NCBI GenBank assembly: GCA_021813875.1
Contig: JAKAJF010000028.1
Span: 1-10,140, forward strand
From: a bacterium
Lineage (GTDB): Bacteria; Patescibacteriota; Patescibacteriia; Patescibacteriales; JAKAJF01
Reading direction: 5' to 3'
Length of the DNA stretch: 10,140 nucleotides
Below, piece by piece: positions 5,105 to 10,140 of the stretch (position 1 is the first letter of the stretch; each line of letters opens with the position of its first letter). A program made the translations under genes and the position numbers. The notes below the pieces were generated by a model. It worked only from the letters and a program-made list of their open reading frames with translations, had not been told where the DNA came from and searched no databases.

Positions 5105-5866
5105 TTAGATTATTAATTTAGCAACTTTGAAAAATTCGTCAACATTCAAGCTGGCTCCTCCGACCAATAAACCATCGATATTCTCCAAGCCTGAAAACTC
5201 CTGGGCGTTCTTGCTCGAGATGCTGCCTCCATAGATGATCTTGAAGTTCCTCTTGACCGTCTCGATACCGAACATATCGCTCAAGGTCAGATGGATGATC
5301 TTATGGGCGTATTCGGCCTCGGCCGGCTCGATGGCCGAACCGGTGCCGATGGCCCAGATCGGCTCGTAGGCGACGATGACGGTCTGGTCGCTCATGATAT
5401 CCAGGCCGCCCAGGGCCTTCTGCAGCTGATCGACCAGGATGAAATCCCGCTTGTCGGTCATCCTCTCATCCCAATTCTCGCCAATGCAGACCACCGGGAC
5501 CAATCCCTCGGTATTCAGGACCGCCTTGATCTTCTTATAGATGATCTCATAATTCTCCAGCTGGTATTTGCGGCGCTCGGAATGGCCGATGATGACATAT
5601 CTGCAGCCAGCCTCCTTGAGCATCTCCGGAGAGACTTCGCCCGTATAGGCGCCCTTAGATTCCCAGAAGACGTCCTGAGCCCCGAGTTCTATCGGACCGC
5701 CCTTCAAGATCTTTCCGACTTCGGCCAAAGAAAGAAAGTTGGGGCAGATCACGACCTTGCCTTTCTTGAAGCCTGAGAATTTGGTCTTCATCTTTTTGGC
5801 CGACCTGACAGTCTCGGCCAAAGACAGCTGCATCTTCCAATTTGCGATGATGATTTTATTTTTCAT
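5105..5866 (-). CDS. tpiA: Triosephosphate isomerase
   Basis: The protein interconverts dihydroxyacetone phosphate and glyceraldehyde 3-phosphate. With the start at 5866 it has 253 aa and begins MKNKIIIANWKM, the usual N-terminus. Catalytic Lys11 (ANWKMQ), His95 (GHSERR) and Glu168 (AYEPIWAIGTG) are present, as are the phosphate loops GGSIS and LVGGASL. The usual Asn after NWKM is Gln here. An in-frame ATG at 5881 would add five residues and overlap the preceding gene by 10 nt; the shorter form leaves a 5-nt gap and carries the AT-ATG context seen at neighbouring starts. It is paired with the aldolase gene. Confidence 0.95.
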   Translation of the reverse strand: MKNKIIIANWKMQLSLAETVRSAKKMKTKFSGFKKGKVVICPNFLSLAEVGKILKGGPIELGAQDVFWESKGAYTGEVSPEMLKEAGCRYVIIGHSERRKYQLENYEIIYKKIKAVLNTEGLVPVVCIGENWDERMTDKRDFILVDQLQKALGGLDIMSDQTVIVAYEPIWAIGTGSAIEPAEAEYAHKIIHLTLSDMFGIETVKRNFKIIYGGSISSKNAQEFSGLENIDGLLVGGASLNVDEFFKVAKLII

Positions 5867-5871
5867 ATTTT

Positions 5872-6909
5872 TTATTGCCATTGAAAATTATTAAAAATCC
5901 AATTGACCAAGCCATGGGTCTCTTCGAAGCGGGACTTATAAGTCGAGCTTTTCAGGACGACGGAGATGATCGCGTGGCCGGAATGATCGATAAATTTACC
6001 GACAAAACAATAGCCGGCCGGATCGGTGTAGCCGGTCTTGCCTCCGAGGATCATAACTCCGTTCTGAGGGAAAATATCCAGAAGGTCGTCGGTGCTATAG
6101 ACGGTCTTCTTACGGCCCTCGAGGGTCTGAAATCCGTATTTCTTCATCAAAGTAGCGCCGCTGATATCGGGATCGCTCAAGGCTTGGCCGGCGAAAATGG
6201 CGATTTCCTTGGCTGTGGAGACGTTATCGTCATTGAGGCCGATCGGATCCTTGAAGGAGGTATTGACCAGCCCCATGGCCTTGCTTTTCTCATTCATCTT
6301 CTCCACGAACTGGGCTTCGGTCATGCCGGTCGACTCGGCCAGGGCTAAAGTGGCGATATTATCGGAGGCGACCAGGCTCGAATGAAAAAGATCCCTGACT
6401 CTGACCGTATCCCCCGGAAAAAGATAGATCCTGCCGCCTTCCCGCTTGTCTTCAGGCCTTATCTTATAAGTCGCATCCCAGCCGGGATTATGTTCCAAGA
6501 AGACCAGAGCGGTCATCAACTTAGTGATGCTCGCGATCGGCATCCTGCGATCGGCATCCTTCTCGAAGATGGCCCGGCCGCTCCGTTCGTCGATCACGGC
6601 TCCGGACTGGGCCGGCAGTTCGAATCCGGCCAAGGTCAGTTTCTGGGGCGACGAGGGCTTGTTTTCGTTGGTCGGCAATTTATTGGGGAGGGCCGGCAGT
6701 TCGAGCCGGGCCAGATCCTCTTCCTTTTCTCCCAGGGCGATCTTGGCGCTCAAAAATTTAGTCTTCAAAGGTCCGACCGCCGCGGCCATCCTGCTTCCGA
6801 CCGGTCCGAATCCCGCTACGGCTCCCCGGACCAGGCGCGCGCTCCCGAAACCGACAGGATTAGAACCGAACAGGATCATGATCAAAATTGTAAATAAGGA
6901 TGACGCCAT
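5872..6909 (-). CDS. D-alanyl-D-alanine carboxypeptidase (S11 family)
   Basis: This 345-aa penicillin-binding protein trims the terminal D-Ala of peptidoglycan stem peptides outside the cytoplasmic membrane. The three active-site motifs are present and properly spaced: S127-I-T-K130, S182-D-N184 and K291-T-G293. A hydrophobic N-terminus (about 4-20) acts as signal peptide or anchor, followed by a long Pro/Lys-rich linker (about 60-95) before the catalytic domain. The protein ends soon after the peptidase domain, without the extra C-terminal domain and amphipathic helix of PBP5, which fits membrane attachment at the N-terminus. It begins 2 nt after scpB; a GGAGG at 15 nt upstream is probably too far away to serve as Shine-Dalgarno. 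Confidence 0.93.
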   Translation of the reverse strand: MASSLFTILIMILFGSNPVGFGSARLVRGAVAGFGPVGSRMAAAVGPLKTKFLSAKIALGEKEEDLARLELPALPNKLPTNENKPSSPQKLTLAGFELPAQSGAVIDERSGRAIFEKDADRRMPIASITKLMTALVFLEHNPGWDATYKIRPEDKREGGRIYLFPGDTVRVRDLFHSSLVASDNIATLALAESTGMTEAQFVEKMNEKSKAMGLVNTSFKDPIGLNDDNVSTAKEIAIFAGQALSDPDISGATLMKKYGFQTLEGRKKTVYSTDDLLDIFPQNGVMILGGKTGYTDPAGYCFVGKFIDHSGHAIISVVLKSSTYKSRFEETHGLVNWIFNNFQWQ

Positions 6910-6911
6910 AA

Positions 6912-7457
6912 TTAATCGATATTTCCTCCTTCCAACACCCTTTCTATGGTATCGTCCTGATGCAATCTTTCATAGTCCGGCAATTCCCTGATATCATTGA
7001 CACCCAAGAATCTCACGAAGTCCAGGGTCACCGTATAATATGTCTCATTCTTCTTCTTGTCGGCCTTGGCCTCGATCAAGCCGCGCAGGAGGAGATTCCG
7101 GACGATCAAAGAGCAGTTGACCCCCCTGATCCTATCGAGGTCGATCTTGGAGATAGGGCCGCGGTAAGCGATGATGGTCAGGGTCTCCAGGCTCGGCCGC
7201 GACAGTTCGCCGGTCGTCTCGTCATTGATGAATTCCTGGATGAGCTTGGCGTTTTCCGGGGAGCTGACCATCTGATAATTAGTCCCGTTCTTTATGATCT
7301 GGACGCCTTTCTTGCCGGCCTTATATTCCTCGACCAGGCTGTCGCCCGCCTCTTCGATCTCCTTCGTCTCCTTCTTGATGATGCCGGCCAGCTGCCTGGC
7401 CGACATCGGCTTGGCGGAGATGAAAAGCAAGGATTCGATTTGTGATTTTAGGTTCAT
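6912..7457 (-). CDS. scpB: Segregation and condensation protein ScpB
   Basis: ScpB dimers bind ScpA and, with the Smc ATPase, form the condensin-like complex that organises and segregates the chromosome. The 181-aa protein has the two winged-helix domains of the family. The first (about 1-85) opens with IESLLFISAKPMSARQLAGII. The second (about 86-160) contains the signature LSRPSLETLTIIAYRGPISKIDLDRIRGVNCSLIVRNLLLRGLIE. A short acidic tail follows, as is typical. Its ATG overlaps the scpA stop in an ATGA arrangement, which suggests translational coupling and equal production. Confidence 0.96.
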   Translation of the reverse strand: MNLKSQIESLLFISAKPMSARQLAGIIKKETKEIEEAGDSLVEEYKAGKKGVQIIKNGTNYQMVSSPENAKLIQEFINDETTGELSRPSLETLTIIAYRGPISKIDLDRIRGVNCSLIVRNLLLRGLIEAKADKKKNETYYTVTLDFVRFLGVNDIRELPDYERLHQDDTIERVLEGGNID

Positions 7458-8158
7458 ATTTTATTTATTTCTATCTCGCCGAAGAGTTCTTCCTGGACGA
7501 CGAAGATGTTCCTCTGTTTGATCAGTTCGAGCATGGCCAGAAAACTGACGATGGCTTCAGTCTTGGATCTGGCCTCGGTCAGCATCTTATTGAAGCTGAA
7601 TCTGATCTTTTTGATGAGCAGATCCTGGATGGAAGAGATCTTCTCTTCGATACTGATCTTACGCTCCAGCTTTTCCTCCTCGAGCTTCTCGGCCGGCTTC
7701 AAGCGCCCCAAGAGATCGGCAAAGACCATCTTCAAGTCGGCGCCGGCCAGATTTTTCGGTGGCGAAAAAAGATTAATGTTCGCCAAGACGGCCTTACGGT
7801 TGAACTCCCGGGCGAACATGAACTTTTTCTTACCCAAAAGAGCCTCTATCTTCTTGGAAGCCTCGAGGAATTCTTTATACATTTTCAGCTGCTTCTCAAG
7901 TTCCTCGATCTCTTCCTCTTCTTCCGGATACAGATAAGGCAGCAAGGCCTTGGATTTTATCAGGAGCAGGCGGGCGGCCACTACCAAAAAATCCGCCAAA
8001 TCATCCGGATCGATATTATCCGCGTCATTTACATATTCGATATATTGGTCGGCGATCTTGGCCAGGCTTATCTGGGTGATATCGAGCTCTTCTTTCTCGA
8101 TCAATTGCAGCAAAAGCCCTAAGGGGCCCTCGAATTTTTCCTGTTTGATCTCAAGCAT
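7454..8158 (-). CDS. scpA: Segregation and condensation protein ScpA (kleisin)
   Basis: ScpA is the kleisin that bridges Smc heads and binds ScpB. The 234-aa product has the family N-terminus FEGPLGLLLQLIEKEELDI (9-27); the usual Asp of FEGPLDLLL is Gly here. It continues with LADFLVVAARLLLIKSKALLP (58-78), which contacts the Smc neck, an acidic EEEEEIEELE linker, and a C-terminal winged helix (about 170-234) ending in FLAMLELIKQRNIFVVQEELFGEIEI. It overlaps the 60-aa gene by 8 nt and scpB by 4 nt. Its start context (GGAGATG) differs from the AT-rich starts of its neighbours, as expected for a coupled overlapping start. Confidence 0.95.
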   Translation of the reverse strand: MLEIKQEKFEGPLGLLLQLIEKEELDITQISLAKIADQYIEYVNDADNIDPDDLADFLVVAARLLLIKSKALLPYLYPEEEEEIEELEKQLKMYKEFLEASKKIEALLGKKKFMFAREFNRKAVLANINLFSPPKNLAGADLKMVFADLLGRLKPAEKLEEEKLERKISIEEKISSIQDLLIKKIRFSFNKMLTEARSKTEAIVSFLAMLELIKQRNIFVVQEELFGEIEINKI

Positions 8159-8333
8159 CTCCGTATCTCTCCTGGTCGAGCTCTATTTTTTTAATCGCTT
8201 CTTTGGCCGCGGCAACGTCGAAAAGATTGCCTTGTTCTTCGGCCATTTTTAATTTTTGTCTCCATAGCTCCAGAGCCGTAAGATGCTCACCCTTTTTCGC
8301 CGGCATCGCCGGCATTTCTCGGAAAGATCCCAT
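8151..8333 (-). CDS. 60-aa helical hypothetical protein
   Basis: I do not recognise a named family. After a short Met/Pro-rich start (MPAMPAKK) the sequence is a charged amphipathic helix of about 40 residues (LTALELWRQKLKMAEEQGNLFDVAAAKEAIKKIELDQERYG), with no Cys, signal or membrane segment. It starts 1 nt after the YbaK-like gene, overlaps scpA by 8 nt and shares the AT-ATG start context, so it is probably translated. Met8 and Met11 are alternative starts. Its place directly before scpA hints at a link with the Smc complex or coupling of scpA translation, but nothing in the sequence proves this. Confidence 0.7.
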   Translation of the reverse strand: MGSFREMPAMPAKKGEHLTALELWRQKLKMAEEQGNLFDVAAAKEAIKKIELDQERYGDA

Positions 8334-8334
8334 A

Positions 8335-8919
8335 TTATTTTCTCTTTAAAGCCTTTTTAGGCTTGGCCTTGGTCGCGGTCTTGGCCTTCGGCTTGGATAT
8401 TTTTTGCAATTTGACTTTCTTCTTGATGCCGAACGAGCCCAAAATGACATTTTCCAATTTGATAAAATCTTTGACCGCCATCTCGATCGAATGATTAAAG
8501 CTGCCGGAAGCGAAAACGGCTTTCTTGGCTTTTGCCAATTCTTTGTCCATGACCACCGGTAATTTATGGAAGCCGCCAAAAGCGCTCATGGCCCCCGCCT
8601 TGACCTTGAGGAGCTTCTCCATGATCTTTTCTCCGGGAATCTTGACGGCCCTGATGTTCTTCTTGGCCCCTTTAGAGATGGCGGCGGTCAACTTCTTAAA
8701 ATCAAGGTTGCGGTCGGCTGGCAGAAGCACCAAGTAATAATCGCGGTCCGCCTGCACCAGGAGCGACTTGACGATCTCGCCCATCTTCCTACGCATGGTC
8801 GCGGCCGCGTCCAAGGCCGTATAGACGGTCCTGTGCTCCAAAAGCTCATGCTTGGCTCCGGCCTTTTCCAGATAACTCAAAAGCTTTACCGGCATTTTTA
8901 TTTTGATTTTTTTGCTCAT
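8335..8919 (-). CDS. YbaK/ProX-type aminoacyl-tRNA deacylase
   Basis: The 194-aa protein matches the YbaK/EbsC/ProX fold, which hydrolyses mischarged tRNAs in trans. Family features are the HRTVYTALDAAATMRRKMGEIVKSLLV segment (29-55) with the conserved Lys after the G-x-I-V motif, the central LLPADRNLDFKKL region, and GAMSAFGGFHKLPVVMDKEL followed by FASGSFNHSIEM. These are typical of a complete editing domain. The C-terminal tail (about 166-194) is rich in Lys, Ala and Pro and is absent from typical members; it may bind RNA. The exact substrate (Cys-, Ala- or other aminoacyl-tRNA) cannot be decided from sequence. Confidence 0.88.
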   Translation of the reverse strand: MSKKIKIKMPVKLLSYLEKAGAKHELLEHRTVYTALDAAATMRRKMGEIVKSLLVQADRDYYLVLLPADRNLDFKKLTAAISKGAKKNIRAVKIPGEKIMEKLLKVKAGAMSAFGGFHKLPVVMDKELAKAKKAVFASGSFNHSIEMAVKDFIKLENVILGSFGIKKKVKLQKISKPKAKTATKAKPKKALKRK

Positions 8920-8921
8920 AT

Positions 8922-9140
8922 TTAATTATTGCTGGACGTTGGATCCTTGGGGCCGCTTTCTTTATTGGTAGAGATTCCCAGAAGCGCGTAAAGGCCGCAA
9001 AAACTGATGGCGCCGGTAATGATCGCCAATAAGCCGAGGATCCCTAATAACCAGCTTTGATAAAAAAAGCCGAGGGCTAAAAGGATGACTCCCAAGACCA
9101 ATCTGATGGTCCTGTCGATTTTGCCTACGTTTTTTTTCAT
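8922..9140 (-). CDS. DUF2892 (YgaP-like) membrane protein
   Basis: The 72-aa protein has the DUF2892 layout: an N-terminal N-x3-DRTIRLVLG motif (4-17), a first membrane helix (about 12-27), a second (about 29-52), and a conserved C-G-L-Y-x2-LGIST turn (48-57, usually C-P-L-Y). A polar tail follows. The biochemical role of the stand-alone domain is unknown. It is the first gene of the minus-strand series: a clear promoter lies 35-60 bp upstream, and AAAGGA about 7 nt before the ATG is one of the few Shine-Dalgarno-like signals on this strand. Confidence 0.9.
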   Translation of the reverse strand: MKKNVGKIDRTIRLVLGVILLALGFFYQSWLLGILGLLAIITGAISFCGLYALLGISTNKESGPKDPTSSNN

Positions 9141-9174
9141 ATTTTTTCCTTTAAAAATTAAGGCTTATATATCT

Positions 9175-9203
9175 ATTATATAGCAAATTTAATATTAGGG
9201 CAA
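9175..9203 (-). promoter_or_regulatory. Sigma70-type promoter of the minus-strand operon
   Basis: On the minus strand, TTGCCC (9203-9198) and a perfect TATAAT (9180-9175) are separated by 17 bp. The expected start point lies about 25-30 nt before the DUF2892 ATG. It is the only convincing minus-strand promoter I find upstream of the genes from 9140 to 3357. Confidence 0.75.
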
Positions 9204-9207
9204 AAAC

Positions 9208-9236
9208 TTGACGAAAAGACAAAAAAATTATAAAGT
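9208..9236 (+). promoter_or_regulatory. Divergent sigma70-type promoter for the plus-strand gene
   Basis: TTGACG (9208-9213) is followed after 17 bp by TAAAGT (9231-9236), or after 15 bp by TATAAA (9229-9234). The -35 boxes of the two divergent promoters are only 4 bp apart, so one protein bound here could affect both. A 12-bp palindrome AAAAGATCTTTT (9245-9256) lies just downstream and could be an operator. Confidence 0.6.
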
Positions 9237-9282
9237 ACGCTATTAAAAGATCTTTTGAGCTAACAACCCACTTCGAGCCTAT

Positions 9283-9290
9283 GGGAGGAG
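9283..9290 (+). promoter_or_regulatory. Strong Shine-Dalgarno of the plus-strand gene
   Basis: GGGAGGAG ends 3 nt before the ATG at 9294, with the AGGAG core at close to usual spacing. It stands out because nearly all minus-strand genes in the window lack such a signal. Confidence 0.8.
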
Positions 9291-9293
9291 AAA

Positions 9294-9905
9294 ATGAAAA
9301 AAATTGTGGAATTTTTCAAGAATTTAGGAAGAAAGGTCGGAACTGATTCAAGGACTAAATTCGAGAGAGACGCGATGGAGTGTCTGGAAAGGCTCAGGAG
9401 GGGCCGCCCCTTCTGCTTTTATGAAGGCTACGACCCGGTCGACTTCCTCTTGGACGTCAAGGAAAGTGTGGCGGAAAAGAAGACTTCCTGGGAACGTCTG
9501 GGCACGGACGAAGATGAACTGGATAGGTTGATCATGAGGGCGAGGGAGGTCGAAGCTGCCCATAAGCTGGAACAAATAATGCGGGAGACTTATCTTGGCC
9601 TCGTTTTTCCGAAAAAGGCCGCTGCCGAGATCAAAACCCTCATCGAAGAAGGGGGTGCTTCCTGGGAACGCCTGGGCACGGACGAGAAGGAGTTCGACGA
9701 AAAAGTGCGCCAAGCCGAAGAAAAGAGGCTCTTATTCTCGCTCACCGAGCTCCAGACCGGCAGGCGGGTGACGGGCCAGCCCCACTCTTCCTGGACGGCC
9801 CTGGCCGACGAGATCAAAGCGGCCGTCCAGGAAGGAGTGACCACCTGGGAGTACTTGAGAACGACGCCCGAGGGGCTGGAAAGACTCCTTAAAAAACGGT
9901 CTTGA
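9294..9905 (+). CDS. Unrecognised protein with three internal repeats
   Basis: I do not recognise a family for this 203-aa soluble protein. Three similar units of about 55-60 residues follow a basic N-terminal helix: about 27-87, 91-145 and 147-203. Each holds a helix, then an acidic helix, then a W-E-x-L turn: SWERLGTD (65-72), SWERLGTD (123-130) and TWEYLRTT (184-191), followed by a helix like DELDRLIMRA. There is no signal peptide or membrane segment and only two Cys. The DNA at 9484-9511 and 9658-9685 differs at one position of 28, which suggests a recent duplication or gene conversion. It is the only plus-strand gene, with its own promoter, strong Shine-Dalgarno and terminator. Confidence 0.88.
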   Translation: MKKIVEFFKNLGRKVGTDSRTKFERDAMECLERLRRGRPFCFYEGYDPVDFLLDVKESVAEKKTSWERLGTDEDELDRLIMRAREVEAAHKLEQIMRETYLGLVFPKKAAAEIKTLIEEGGASWERLGTDEKEFDEKVRQAEEKRLLFSLTELQTGRRVTGQPHSSWTALADEIKAAVQEGVTTWEYLRTTPEGLERLLKKRS

Positions 9906-9932
9906 AGGGAGTGGATGAAGGAATTCTCCTCT

Positions 9933-9960
9933 AAGATTTGCCAAAAGCGAATCTTTTTTA
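9933..9960 (+). terminator. Rho-independent terminator of the plus-strand gene
   Basis: A 9-bp stem AAGATTTGC/GCGAATCTT (9933-9941 with 9947-9955, one T-G wobble) has a 5-nt loop and is followed by TTTTTATTTTC. It lies 27 nt after the stop codon. Confidence 0.8.
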
Positions 9961-9969
9961 TTTTCAAAT

Positions 9970-9994
9970 AAAAAAGCCGATCAGAAGATCGGTT
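9970..9994 (-). terminator. Rho-independent terminator of cdsA
   Basis: On the minus strand, AACCGATC pairs with GATCGGCT (one G-T) around loop TTCT and is followed by a run of six T. The left arm begins inside the TAA stop codon of cdsA. Together with the plus-strand terminator it separates two convergent genes within about 60 bp. Confidence 0.8.
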
Positions 9995-10140
9995 AAGTCT
10001 TAAAAAAAAGAACCCAGCCCCAGATGGCCAGACTGGCCGCGTCGAAGCGGTCGTAAACTCCCCCGTGCCCCTTCAATAGCTTGGCCGTAAAGAGCCCTTC
10101 TCCGGAATCCTTGATGGAATGACTCCTTTTGAATTTGCTT
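9993..10140 (-). CDS. cdsA: Phosphatidate cytidylyltransferase, C-terminal part
   Basis: Only the last 48 residues lie in the window; the gene continues beyond its right edge. They contain the CTP-transfer family signature near the C-terminus: K-R-S-H-S-I-K-D-S-G-E-G, then L-L-K-G-H-G-G-V-Y-D-R-F-D, followed by a final hydrophobic helix (LAIWGWVLFF). CdsA makes CDP-diacylglycerol from phosphatidic acid and CTP at the membrane, the branch point for phospholipid synthesis. The linker between the two signature halves (LFTAKLL) keeps the usual length but lacks the more common Pro before GHGG. A terminator directly follows, so this gene ends its own transcription unit. Confidence 0.9.
   Translation of the reverse strand, partial: SKFKRSHSIKDSGEGLFTAKLLKGHGGVYDRFDAASLAIWGWVLFFKT

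Noticed and set aside
3793..5121. 442-aa plus-strand ORF, one of the longest open frames in the window
   Set aside because: It lies antisense to the TPR and aldolase genes, both with strong family motifs on the minus strand. Its own translation shows no domain and is a shadow of their codon bias.
5867..5881. Upstream ATG of tpiA
   Set aside because: It would overlap the carboxypeptidase gene and add five residues not seen at triosephosphate isomerase N-termini. The ATG at 5866 has the local AT-ATG context.

Overview
The window looks like a gene-dense stretch of a bacterial chromosome, most likely from an anaerobic or microaerophilic lineage with a small genome, such as the Candidate Phyla Radiation (Patescibacteria). 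That placement is an inference. It rests on near-zero gene spacing, very small ribosomal and accessory proteins, oxygen defence by superoxide reductase plus rubrerythrin, and start codons with almost no Shine-Dalgarno signal. TGA is used as a stop (scpA and the plus-strand gene), so the UGA=Gly code of some related phyla does not apply.

Nearly everything between about 9140 and 226 lies on the minus strand and reads as one long tightly packed series. The upstream block holds a DUF2892 membrane protein, a YbaK-type tRNA deacylase, a 60-aa protein, scpA, scpB, a D-Ala-D-Ala carboxypeptidase, tpiA, a class II fructose-bisphosphate aldolase and a membrane-anchored TPR protein. Gaps are 1 to 5 nt or short overlaps, and a good promoter precedes the first gene. 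Chromosome organisation, wall maturation, glycolysis and translation quality control would thus share transcription.

The downstream block is punctuated by tRNAs: tRNA-Thr(GGT), a TIGR04076-like gene, tRNA-Tyr(GTA), a GIY-YIG nuclease ORF, mutM, rubrerythrin, superoxide reductase, rpmG (L33, 51 aa) and tRNA-Trp(CCA), closed by a 21-bp perfect hairpin. rpmG next to tRNA-Trp is a familiar bacterial arrangement, usually followed by secE-nusG, which would lie outside the window.

The most interesting feature is in this block. The GIY-YIG ORF sits exactly between tRNA-Tyr and a perfect 31-bp direct copy of the tRNA-Tyr 3' end, as expected for a small unit inserted into a tRNA 3' end that rebuilt the tRNA. 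tRNA-Trp has a parallel layout: an 18-bp copy of its 3' end lies 220 bp away, with a non-coding palindromic element between. Both of these tRNAs, but not tRNA-Thr, carry a non-T base at T-loop position 55. Three other repeats lie in intergenic gaps: a nested-hairpin element, an ATTGCGAGG-type inverted repeat and an AT-rich repeat.

At the right end a divergent plus-strand gene with its own promoter, strong Shine-Dalgarno and terminator encodes an unrecognised protein of three internal repeats. It converges on the 3' end of a minus-strand cdsA.
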